A DNA stretch of 64,000 nt from Marisa cornuarietis (lineage: Eukaryota > Mollusca > Gastropoda > Architaenioglossa > Ampullariidae): the NCBI GenBank assembly GCA_004794655.1, contig SMMW01000003.1, positions 124,001 to 188,000 of the forward strand, read 5' to 3'. The notes under the pieces were generated by a model that worked only from the letters and a program-made list of their open reading frames with translations, was not told the DNA's origin and did not search any database. Shown here one piece after another: positions 32,200 to 43,195 of the stretch. Position numbers and translations under genes: made by a program. Position 1 is the first letter of the stretch; each line of letters opens with the position of its first letter.

Positions 32200-33100
32200 A
32201 TGCGGCAACAAGGCGGCCGGCGGCGCGTTTGACTTTCTTTACTCCTTGGCTAGGTCAAGGTTATCACAGGGTTAGTGCCATGCCTCCATTTTGAATTAGT
32301 ATTAACTCCTCTGTGGGGTTGTTAGTCAAAGTTACAATTACAAAACAGTACAAAACTGCATATTTAACGCACTATAGTTTTCAGAATACAAACAGCAAAG
32401 ATAAAAAGACGCACAATCAGCGGAAATGCGAGAATGTTGTCCGCCTCTCAAGGTCACTCTGTGACCGGCCTTCACCTTGAGAGCCGGCATTAACCTCTAG
32501 CAGTCTAAGCTGACTTTAGCATCAAGCATCAACAAATACTACCAGCATACCAAAGCTCACAAGCTTTACAACTACCATCAGTGTACCATTCTCGCAAAGC
32601 AGACAAGGCCCTTTGAAAATTGGCGTAGAACGCGTAGTTTGTGTTGAGAAGAAATGACAAAATGACTAATTATGATGCGGAAGGAGGAAAGTGGCAACAT
32701 AACGACTGACACAAGGTCGCTGACTAAAGTAGGGCTCGTCATCCAACTCTGCACATGCAAATAAAATACACCAAAGTTAGCTTTATGTCTTTCCAACACA
32801 ATCTTTCAATCACCACATCAACAAACCTTGCGATATCCCGAAATGCACGTCAACAGAGGCGTACGTCCCTCTCTACACTTCCTTTACCCTCGGCGGCGGC
32901 TCGAGGACTGAAGTAACGGGACCTGCGTTCACACACAAACACACACGCCACGCCGTGCACACACACACACACACACACACACGCCACGCCGTGCACACAC
33001 ACACACACACAGAGGGTCGACTGCCTGCCTGCCTGCCATTGGTTCACTGTAGCCACACAAGGCCGGGCTCACCGCACCACACCAGCTGGCGGCTTTTTTC
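32200..33100. other. Probable PEPCK promoter/5' region, plus a CA microsatellite
   Basis: CpG richness rises (CGGCGGCGGCTCGAGG near 32892). A duplicated CACACGCCACGCCGTGCACA unit with (CA)n occupies 32938-33015. No TATA box or exon can be fixed by eye. Confidence 0.35.
32445..32483. promoter_or_regulatory. Inverted repeat with nuclear-receptor half-sites upstream of PEPCK
   Basis: CTCTCAAGGT at 32445-32454 is perfectly inverted as ACCTTGAGAG at 32474-32483. The left arm extends to TCAAGGTCA, an ERR/FTZ-F1-type extended half-site, followed by TGTGACC on the opposite strand. It lies about 810 bp upstream of the PEPCK ATG. A further GGTCAAGGTTA lies near 32254. Binding is inferred. Confidence 0.35.
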
Positions 33101-33120
33101 TCTTGCCGCTAAAGTTACGC

Positions 33121-33230
33121 TGGAAGCGGGTTTGTTGTATCCAGTCTAGAAGCGGGTTTGTTGTATCCAGTCTAGAAGCGGGTTTGTTGTATCCAGTCTA
33201 GAAGCGGGTTTGTTGTATCCAGTCTAAACA
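33121..33230. repeat. 26-bp tandem repeat, 4 copies
   Basis: GAAGCGGGTTTGTTGTATCC AGTCTA repeated nearly without change. Confidence 0.95.
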
Positions 33231-34320
33231 TGCCGGTCACAGGTGACACTACCCGACTACCGCATGAAGGTAACGGCAAGGTAAAGGTGACCTTATGGAC
33301 ATAGGGGGGATGAGGTCAGACCTCTCACTTATCTCGTGAGTGGGGTTAGGGTCTCTCTCTCTCTCTCTAAGCCTTTACCCTTCTCCAACCCTCTTACAGA
33401 GCCAGGAACCCGCTTCACAGCTTTTTGTCGTCCACTGCACTGAGCCATGCGGGGTGTCCGACCGACTGTAGCGAGAGGGCCGGTGTCCTGGGGTTGGGGG
33501 ATCTGTTGCTCTAAGAACGAGGTTCAACCTCTTTTTGCCCTATAGGCACTTGTAGAGTGCTGACTACGGTCAGAATAAAAGGCTATGCCCAACGGCTGAG
33601 GCAGCCATCGACCTTGTTGAAGGGTAGAGCTGACCTCTCAGGGTCACTGCAGTGTTGAAGGGTACCTACACGGTACACCTGTCACAGTCGTTGAAGTTTG
33701 TTGTTGCCACCTCCCCACAGGGTCATGACTAGTCTAATTCAGCGTGGATTTTATTTCTTGTCAAAATTACTGTTGGCATGGCGTGTGTGTGTGTGTGTGT
33801 GTAGAAATAATGCATGGTGTGTATATTCCAGTCGATTTTAGCTCAGTCGGAATTTATGGACTACACCGGAAAAGTGTTTCTGGCAGAGTGAATATATACA
33901 GTGTATGGCTGCTATACTCTTTTGCTATGAGGGAAAACAGAAAAGTCAGCTGTTTTAGCCCCATTCGCTGTCAGGTATAGTCTGCTACCCGATGATGTCT
34001 ACAGAGGGTAAGTAACGACGGAGAAGGAGGTCGTTATTGCTTTAGGGTAAAAAAAGGTAAGTGTGTGTCGTGTGCATCTCATCTCACCCAACAAACCAAA
34101 CACAATACAAAGGGTAAATTTGTTATGGTACCTGGCTTTCTAAATCACAGTGACAATACGATAAGCATTTCCTTGGCAAGGAAATCCCAAAGAAACGATA
34201 AATCACCTTTGCTACCTTTTGCCAACAAACAGCAAGAAGTACATTACCTTCTATCATTCTTTGCTAACAAACGGTTCAAAACAAGCCAATCCTTAAGTTA
34301 CTGTATGTAAAAAATAAGTA
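33231..34320. other. Intergenic, unassigned
   Basis: A (CT)n run near 33350 and a (GT)n run at 33783-33803. No recognisable coding region. Confidence 0.4.
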
Positions 34321-34354
34321 ACAGTGGCGTAGGAGAGGGGTGTTAGTGTTTTAC

Positions 34355-34602
34355 GCCGAGCCAGCAACTAAGGCTATATCACAGCAAGGCAGCCAGCAAC
34401 TATAAGGCTACATCACACAGCAACTAAGGCTATATAACAACAAGGCAGCCAGCAACTATAAGGCTATATCACACAGCAACTAAGGCTATATCACTAAGGC
34501 TATATCACACAGCAACTAAGGCTATATCACACAGCAACTAAGGCTATATCACAGCAAGGCAGCCAGCAACTAAGGCTATATCACTAAGGCTATGTCACTA
34601 AG
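34355..34602. repeat. SINE-tail tandem expansion
   Basis: CAGCAACTAAGGCTATATCA with CA, CAGCAAGGCAGC or CTAAGGC linkers, about ten irregular units. Confidence 0.9.
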
Positions 34603-36161
34603 CAGAGCCGGCGCTAGGGAAGGGCGAGCAGGGCGACCGCCCAAGGCCCCGCGCCTGATGGTGGCCCCGCGCTAGCTTGTTCACCCTCGGGATGAGACAG
34701 TCCGTAATTTTTTTTTAATTCTAAAAAAAATTAATAAATAAATAAAATATCGTGCATCCTACAATATGGCGTTGCGGGGCACAGGAGAGAGACTTGTTGA
34801 CCCCCCAAAATGGTCCTTTTCTGGGCTTAATGGAAATTCTAGCAAAGTATGACCCCACAATGAAAGAAAACTGTCATAGAATCAAAAAACGAAGAAATAT
34901 TTGACCACTACTTGGGCCATCAGAATCAAGACGAGTTGATTCAGCTAATGTCATCAGAAGCTCAGGAGAAGATATTAGAGAAGGTACAAAAAGCAAAGCA
35001 TTTTTCTTACTCTTGACTGTACTCCCGACGTGAGTGATAAAGAACAAATGAGTTTAGTGCTGCGATTTGTCGATGTGAGTGACAATGATGTAGATGTGGC
35101 AGAACACTTCATCAAATTTTTACATTCCACTGGCAAAGGGTTGACAGACACTCTGCTTGAAACACTTCCAAAACATGGACTGCAGAGGTCAAAGCTATAA
35201 TAATGGAGCAAACATGAAAAGCAAGCATCAAGGTGTTCAAGCTCCAATACTGCAACTAAGTCGCGGTGCTTTTTACATTCCCTGTGGGTGTCACAACCTT
35301 AACCTTCTTTTGGGGGACATGGTTAAAAGCAATCCTGAAGCCTTGACGTTCTTCGGTGTGTTGCAGAGAATATACTGTGTCTTTGCAAGTTGTCATGGCA
35401 GATGGAAGATATTTAAAGATAATGTCCTGTTTCTTACACCAAAAGCGTTGTCAGAAACATGATGGGAGTGTCCCATGGAAAGTGTGAAAGCCGTACCCTA
35501 TCAAACGGCTGAAATTCAAAATGCGTTGCTACTCGTTTCTGACGGCAAATGCTCCAAAAGTGGCGAGTGAAGCTGGTTGCCTTGCAAACTACGAGCTGGG
35601 GAATTTTGAATTTCTGGTTGCCGTCGTTGTGTGGTACGACCTCCTGTTTGCCGTCAACACCGTCAGAAAACCTTGCAGTCGTCAAGTATGCAACTCGATG
35701 TAGCCATTAAACACGTTCAGTCTCTTATAAATTTCTTCATCAAGTGTAGAGACAATGGATTTGTGTCAGCAATAATCACCGCGAAAGAAATAGCCTCAAT
35801 AATGAACATAGAACCTGTATTTAAAGAGCGCCGCCTTAGGCGAAAGAAGAGACAATTTGAATATGAAGTCATGGATGAGCCACAAGAGACACCTGAAAAA
35901 TGTTTTAGGGTTGGGTATTTCGATCGTCGATCAAGCATTGCGATTTCTGAAGAAACGTTTTTAGCAACTAGAGCACTATGCCGGAATATTAGGCTTCCTT
36001 TACAACGTTTCACAACTAAGCACAATCACAATGAATGAATTGAGCAAACATTGCAAGGATTTGGATTTGGCACAGAGAAACTGCGATACCCGGGATTTGC
36101 TTCCAAAGGCCCCGCAATTCTATTTGCCCAAGGCCCCGCACCCCCCCTAGCGCCGGCTCTG
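34603..36161 (+). mobile_element. hAT-superfamily DNA transposon, defective (1559 bp)
   Basis: Termini CAGAGCCGGCGCTAGG (34603) and its exact inverse at 36146-36161 are 16-bp perfect terminal inverted repeats. The flanking 8-bp duplication TCACTAAG is at 34595-34602 and 36162-36169. Subterminal AAGGCCCCGC words repeat at both ends. The interior, plus strand about 34990-36040, encodes frameshifted transposase of the ZMYM1/DUF4371-like hAT type: LTLDCTPDVSDKEQMSLVLR, GQSYNNGANMKSKHQGVQA, FYIPCGCHNLNLLLGDM, then in other frames NYELGNFEFLVAVVVWYDLL and DVAIKHVQSLINFFIKCRDN. Multiple frame breaks and missing N- and C-terminal parts mean it is non-autonomous. Confidence 0.93.
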
Positions 36162-36361
36162 TCACTAAGGCTATATCACTACATATCATGGCAAGCAGCT
36201 AGCCCTGTAAACAGATGCCACATGCAAGTGGCGTAGGAACTAAGGGGCAGCCGGTCCTTTAGAAAAGATACCGAGGGGGCAAGACTATCTTTTTGCATTT
36301 AACCCCCTGCTCAGTGCGTGAGATGTGATTTTTCACAAAGTGCCAGAAAAAGGTAGAGAAG

Positions 36362-36397
36362 AAGAGAGAGAGAGAGACACAGAGAGAGAGAGAGAGG
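36362..36397. repeat. (GA)n-rich tract
   Basis: GAGAGAGAGAGAGA runs broken by CAC. Confidence 0.85.
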
Positions 36398-37030
36398 CCC
36401 ATTACAAACAACAGTACTTTACAACTCTTCATTACATCATCGTCAATATCCAAAGACAAGTTCATGAAGACAGTTTACACCTGCCTATGCAGATCTTCAA
36501 GTTACTGTTTGATGCAGCACCATGCATAAATCATGGAATTCCTATGAATACCACGTGCATGTATCTATATCTGTGACAGACTATCAGACTGAGGACACCT
36601 CTCATTTCCGCCGAGTGCCATCATCTCAGACCACAAAAAACGACGGTTCAGTCAATCGTTAGACCGGACCAGTGTTTGTGTTTTACCTCAGTGAGAGTGT
36701 CAGACACCGTGAGGAAAATGCTCACATCAGACAGCTTGTGAAACTATCTTACTATCCCAGTCACCACTGCAACTGCAAACGGCGAATAAAAACATTTGTG
36801 AGAAGTTCCACCACACAGACATGTTTGAATAACTGTCTCACTAGACACGAGTCTACAGAGAGGGTGAGCTGCTAAATGTCAGTGAAATTGCAATCAAGCT
36901 CATTAACAAAACCTTGAATGTGATTAAGATAATTAGAAAGTTTATCTCAGTCTCAAGACAACATTTCTCCTCATTGAGGTTTGTTTCTTGTATCATGTTG
37001 CTCTCTTTTTTAACACTGAAAGCAGCATGA

Positions 37031-37071
37031 GTGTGCATGTGTTGTTATTCTACCACGGTGTTAGTGCGTGC

Positions 37072-37139
<68 letters not shown>

Positions 37140-40100
37140 CGTACAAGGAGGTACAGCAGTTGAGTATTGTTTTGTTCGACACACAGGTGTGCCTTGGTTT
37201 GACACTGCCACGCTGGAAGTCACGAGAACTTGAAAGTCTCGGTTTTTACCTTATTTCACGTACGAGCAGAGCAGAGCTCCATCCGTCCAGGTGGTTAGGG
37301 TGTTTGGTTTTTCTGTCGCTGTCATGCGAGTTGCATGAGAAAATTGAGGTTTTGGATATTTTAAAATTTTATGTGTGGGGCGGGCTTAGCTCACCTTGTG
37401 GCGATGTAAACAAGGGTGGGTATATTAGACCCGACATTTAGCAAGTAAGGAGGATGCTCGATTTGGACGATGGATATTCCGGCAATCCTGGTGTGTTGCT
37501 TGCTGTGTGCTGTCACTGACGGGGGGGTGCAGTCTTCATTCAGGCCTACCAGTCGTCATAGTGTATGTCGACGTGAGGCGCTAGAGAGAGCGCTGGTTAG
37601 TGACAAGAGTTGTCACCGTACTTACTGGTATTCAAGCCGAGGGCTGTGATTCTACTACCGGTACAGTACAGAAAGAACTTTTGCTGAAATCTGGATACAG
37701 GCGTCTGAGAACTTATCTGACGTAAACAAGAGGCCGGGACTCCGCCGAGAGCGTGGAAGGCTGTGGGAAACTACGGGTGTTGACGGCTGGAGCTGGCCCA
37801 TAGATGGCCTGTGGTTCGGCAAAGACGAGTGAAAGGGTGTCCGCGTATCTCCCAGGTAGAGAGGAGCATCCGATACAGAGAGGCTGAATGACTGACTTGC
37901 GTGGGGGGCGATATCCTACAGACGATATCCGAAGTTTCCGGAGGTCCACTGACGTGAGGCAGAGGCATGAGCTTCCGATGATCTAACACCAGAAGAACAT
38001 CCCCAACGAAGTAAGACTTTGATTAAGGTAGAGTGACGCACCAGATGTCCTCCCTGTATAACTCATACGTGAGGAGTTGCTAAAATATTTGTAAAAAGAA
38101 ATAACTTGAACTTTAAAAGAAAAAGGGTCAAGTGGAGAACTTTGTGTTTGCGCTTCGGGTCCCGAGTGGGAAGAAATTAAACACGCGTAGGAAGACGGAT
38201 AGGTTATCCTTACTGAGGAGGTGATAAGGCCTAGGGTGTGCTACCCATTCTGACTCTGTTGTTAGAACCAAGTATTTGTGTGTTGGTGCCGAGGGCACTG
38301 TCGCTGAAAGACATTTCTTCATATTTTTGTTTTGATATACCTGTTAGACACTATTGTTTGTCAACAATTGCTCCTTGTGTATGCCCATTTATTGTTTACG
38401 TCAGCTTGAGCGGCGTAATAATTACAGAAAGAGAGGGATTTTCAGGCTACGTCTAGCCGTGAGAGTTTAAAGAAATGCTAATTAACATGTTTGACTAACT
38501 GCTCGTGTTAACTACTGATGCTTTGCCTTGTATAGAGCAGTACTGAGCATATTTCTTTGTGTATTTAAATTGTGATTCTTGTGGTCAATAAGTATTTGTC
38601 TCTTTGAGGGACGTTCTACACCAGAGTGGTCATTTGTTGATTGTCTTGAGTTAACGAATGCGCGTGTCTGCGGATGACTCGTCGTGTGTATGCGGGTGAT
38701 CCGTGACAGTGTGTTATTCTACCACAGTGTTAGTACGTGTGAGTGTGCATGTGTTGTTATTCTACCACGGTGTTAGTGGGTGCGAGTGTGTGTGTGTGTG
38801 TGTGTGTGTGTGGTTATTCTACCACAGTGTTAGTACGTGTGAGTGTGCATGTGGTGTTATTCTACCACGTGTTAGTGCGTGTGTGTGTGTGTGTGTTGTT
38901 ATTCTACCACAGTGTTAGTACGTGTCAGTGTGCATATGTTGTTGTTCTACCACAGTGTTAGTGCGTGCGAGTGTGTGTGTGTGTGTGTGTTATTCTACCA
39001 CAGTGTTAGTGCGTGCGAGTGTGTGTGTGTGTGTTATTCTACCACAGTGTTAGTGCGTGCGAGTGTGTGTGTGTGTGTGTGGGTGTGTTATTCTACAACA
39101 GTGTTAGTACGTGTGAGTGTGCATGTGTTGTTATTCTACTTCAGTGTTAGTGCGTGCGAGTGTGTGTGTGTGTGGGTTGTTATTCTACCACAGTGTTAGT
39201 GCGTGCGTGTGTGTGTGTTGTTATTCTACCACAGTGTTAGTACGTGTGAGTGTGCATGTGTTGTTATTCTACCACAGTGTTAGTACGTTCGAGTGTGCAT
39301 GTGTTGTTATTCTACCACAGTGTTAGTACGTTCGAGTGTGTGTGTGTTGTTGTTCTACCACAGTGTTAGTACGTGTGAGTGTGCATGTGTTGTTATTCTA
39401 CCACAGTGTTAGTACGTGTGAGTGTGCATGTGTTGTTATTCTACCACGGTGTTAGTACGTGTGAGTGTGTGTGTGTGTGTTGTTGTTATTCTACAACAGT
39501 GTTAGTACGTGCGAGTGCGTGTGTGTGTTGTTATTCTACCACGGTAATAGTGCGTGCGAGTGTTTGTGTGTGTGTGTGTTATTCTACCACAGTGTTAGTC
39601 CCTGTGTGTGTGTGTGTTGTTCTACCACAGTGTTAGTACGTGTGAGTGTGCATGTGGTGTTATTCTACCACGGTGTTAGTGTGTGTGTGCATGTGTTGTT
39701 ATTCTACCACAGTGCTAGTACGTGTGTGTGTGTGTGTGTGTGTGTGTTGTTATTCTACCACAGTGTTAGTACGTGCGAGTGTGTGTGTGTGTGTGTGTGT
39801 TGTTATTCTACCACAGTGTTAGTGCGTGCGAGTGTGCATGTGTTGTTATTCTACCACAGTTAGTACGTGCGAGTGTGTGTGTGTGTGTGTTGTTATTCTA
39901 CCACAGTCTTAGTACGTGTGAGTGTGTGTGTGTGTTGTTATTCTACCATGTGTTAGTAAGTGTGTGTGCATGTGTTGTTATTCTACCACAGTCTTAGTAC
40001 GTGTGAGTGTGTGTGTGTGTTGTTATTCTACCATGTGTTAGTAAGTGTGTGTGCATGTGTTGTTATTCTACCACAGTCTTAGTACGTGTGAGTGTGTGTG

Positions 40101-40965
40101 TGTGTTGTTATTCTACCATGTGTTAGTAAGTGTGTGTGCATGTGTTGTTATTCTACGACAGTGTTAGTGCGTGCGAGTGTGTGTGTGTGTGTGTGGGTGG
40201 GTGTGTTATTCTACGACAGTGTTAGTACGTGTGAGTGTGTTGTTATTTTTTACAGTGTTAGTACGTGTGAGTGTGTGTGTGTTGTTATTCTACCACAGTC
40301 ATAGTACGTGTGAGTGTGCATGTGTTGTTATTCTACCACAGTGTTAGTGTGTGTGTGTGTGTGTGTTATTCTACCACAGTGTTAGTACGTGCGAGTGTGT
40401 GTGTGTTATTCTACCACAGTGTTAGTACGTGCGAGTGTGTGTGTGTTATTCTACCACAGTGTTGGTGCGTGCGAGTGTGTGTGTTGTTTTTTTACCATGT
40501 GTTAGTACATGTGAGTGTGCATGTGGTGTTATTCTACGACAGTGTTAGTGCGTGTGAGTGTGCATGTGTTTTTTTCTATCACCCTGTAAGTACGTGCGTG
40601 TCAGCATGTGTTCTACCACAGTGTTAGTGCGTGTGTATATGTCTTCTCATTGTACCACGATGTTAGTACGTGTGAGTGTGCATGTGTTGTTGTTCTACCA
40701 CAGTGTTAGTGCGTGTGTGTGTGTGTGCATGTGTTGTTATTGTATCACCGTGTTAGTACGTGTGTGTGTGTGCATGTGTTGTTATTCTATCACCCTGTTT
40801 GTACGTGCGTGTCAGCTTATGTTGTTATTCTACCACAGTGTTAGTATGTGCGTGTGTGCACGTGTTGTTATTGTATCACCGTGTTAGTATGTACGTTTGT
40901 GTGTATTCTACCATCGTGTGAGTACGTGCGAGTGTGCATGTCTGCACTCACTCACTTTCCTATTT
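37031..40965. repeat. Composite (TG)n minisatellite, about 50 units, split by a 1.57-kb insertion
   Basis: Units of TTGTTATTCTACCACAGTGT TAGTACGTGTGAGTGTGCATG plus variable (TG)n, total 38-60 bp. One unit with a very long (TG)n lies at 37031-37138 and the rest run 38709-40965. Late units diverge (TTGTATCACCGTG). Cys-Val repeat frames seen here are artefacts of (TG)n. Confidence 0.95.
37135..38708 (+). mobile_element. Possible solo LTR inserted in the (TG)n minisatellite
   Basis: The 1574-bp block interrupting the array starts TGTAGCGT and ends CCGTGACA (TG...CA with a TGT/ACA inversion) and is flanked by GTGTG on each side. Near its 3' part, GGTCAATAAGTATTTGTC and CACCAGAGTGGTCA resemble a poly(A)/U5 region. 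The flank is itself TG-rich, so the duplication is weak evidence. Confidence 0.4.
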
Positions 40966-40969
40966 TGTG

Positions 40970-42585
40970 GTAATGTGTGAGTGTGAACGTCGTTCACTGT
41001 CATCATGGAGTTTGACCCCCACCCCGCCCCACAGACTTGTTTACTTCTACTGGCTAGCCGCCATTATTATAGGATTATTGTAAGGTGTCAGCCTTGTTTA
41101 CTCCTACAGGTCATACAGCTGGCCACTTACACTTTAGTCAACAAAAACCTCGATCTCATCTCTCTGTGCCATAACTTATCGAAGGGACAGATGAGATGGA
41201 AGTTTTTGTTGACTAACGGTCTCAGTATCCTGCCACTTCCTTCTCGGTCTGTGGTTTGTAAAATTCACTTCTACAATCGTCGTGCATATAGCTGAGAGTA
41301 CTTTGTAAACACTTGTTTACACGATGTAATGGTTTACTTCTGGCTCAACTTGTTTACTGGGAGCCTTGATGACACGATTGAGAAACAAACGATTGTACTG
41401 ACAGTGGCCTTGGCAGATGCTCCAATCTGAGTGGCGAGGGAAACTCCAGGCTGACAGTGAACGATGCTCACATTCTTGTCTCCTGGGTACTTGTTTCTGA
41501 GGGGGGCAGCTCCTCCCCTCGATGGTTCCTACCCCCACTGAGTGAGACCCACAGTAGGAAGTCGTTGATTGCAGTGCTCTCCCTTTTGCTAACTGGTTGA
41601 AGATGACTTCTTGTTTTTTAATCCGTCTTCTTCATGATGATCTCCACCTGCACCTGGCTTGAGCTTCTGCCTGCCTTGTTGCACAGAGAAACTGGCTGTC
41701 AGATCTCATCTCATCTCTCTCTCTCTCTCATTGTGCTGTGTGTTGCTCACTATCCCTTATCTTTACATTGTAAATAACAGAAGTAGCTTTTTTTATAAAA
41801 TGGGTAAACATGATTCTCAGTTCACACCCGGGTTTCAAGAAGTATTTCTGTTTACTGAAAACATTTGCTTAATCTCCACCTTCCCTTCAGTGAGGACATC
41901 TAGGTAACTCGGACAAATGATAATATAACGGCAAGGAAGTAGAAATAGTAAATAAATACTTATACATGTACTAAGGTTTCACGATGACTACAAAATTGTT
42001 CTTTTAGTGCAGAGCCAAGGGCAAGATGGCGGAAATTATGAAAACGACGTGGAGTCTAAGAAATCTGGAATATTCAATGTTTTATACTGTTTGATACTTA
42101 AATAAAACTATTATTATATATGCATTTGATATATGGGGTTTGACAGATTATCATATAATAGAATCTGTACACTTATTTTTATAAACGCTTCTTAGATGCG
42201 GGATCACACAGACAAGGTGGCTGCCGGAGGGCTATAGCTATAGCTATATATATATATCGTCTATAGGCAGATACTCTCTGTATATCATTCGCCTTCACTA
42301 TATTCCTTCAAGATGCAAAAGATGATGTTCTCCTGATTGCCGAAGCAGACGTTTGAGATGAGAGTGAGTGAAAATAAATCCTCAGGGGATGGGAGCAAAC
42401 AACTAAACTGGCCAGGATTGATTAACAAGTGTCTCGACCTGTCTCTGAAGTCTGGTGAAAGGGAAGAGTGGGAAACGAAGATGTCTTTTTGAAAGTATTC
42501 AGAAACAAGAATGGCGGCTTGTTACAAACAGGACTGGTACAGCCAGCTGAATGGTTGTGATTGCTTCTCAAAATACTGTTCGTTC
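40970..42585. other. Intergenic, downstream of the CARD-LRR gene
   Basis: Unassigned, with short CT and TA microsatellites near 41715 and 42235-42260. A 96-codon open frame at 41005-41292 has no recognisable feature. Confidence 0.35.
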
Positions 42586-42589
42586 AACT

Positions 42590-42810
42590 CCCTTTTGCAG
42601 CCAGAAAAATACTTATCATAAATTACTATAAATAAGTTTCGAAATATGCTTAGAACGTTTAGGTTAGACCTAAATGATCTCAATGCAAATAAATTCTACA
42701 ATAAACAAATGATTATGTGTCCATCGTATGCAAACATTGAAGACGAATAAGACATTTTGATGGATTGCTCTAGTTATAACTATGATGATTTACGAGACAA
42801 GTAGATAAAT
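42590..42810 (+). pseudogene. LINE C-terminal Cys/His-region remnant
   Basis: Frames read KFRNMLRTFRLDLNDLNANK, MIMCPSYANIEDE and DILMDCSSYNYDDLRDK. This recalls the CPxC...DExHFLxxC segment that ends many LINE polyproteins, but is degraded with stops. Confidence 0.45.
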
Positions 42811-43085
42811 GACACACACCACACATCTACCACTCACAACCACTCACACACACCACTCGTACACCACACATACCACTCACACACCACTCGTACACCACTC
42901 ACACACCACTCGTACATCACACATACACCACTCACACACAAAACACACACCACTTGTACGCCACTCGCACAGGAATCATGCATAACTCACACACCACTCG
43001 TACATCACACATACCACTCACAGATTATTCACAACCACTCACATACCACTCGTACATCACACATACCACTCACACACCAAACAAT
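42810..43085. repeat. CACTCACACACCACTCGTACA-type repeat
   Basis: CACACCACTCGTACATCACA and CATACCACTCACA words alternate irregularly. Confidence 0.85.
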
Positions 43086-43195
43086 AGAGTAGAAGACCTA
43101 CTACAACTCATTTCAGTCTGTTTGACTTCCATCCACCCACGTGATATGAGGTGAGCTCATAAAGTGAGTGGAATGGAGGCTACATATCAATAACA

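Larger units (their letters stand above)
34335..36226 (-). mobile_element. 5'-truncated SINE with expanded tail, flanked by 12-bp target duplication, carrying a nested hAT
   Basis: AGTGGCGTAGGA occurs at 34323-34334 and 36227-36238 as the target-site duplication. Inside, the SINE body (CCTGTAAACAGATGCCACAT) lies at the right and its tail (CAGCAACTAAGGCTATATCA) at the left. The tRNA head is missing. The tail unit is tandemly repeated about ten times at 34355-34602, and the hAT element at 34603-36161 interrupts it. Confidence 0.8.

Noticed and set aside
37031..40887. Cys-Val-rich open frames
   Set aside because: They result from (TG)n in the minisatellite; no signal peptide plus splice structure and no stable frame.
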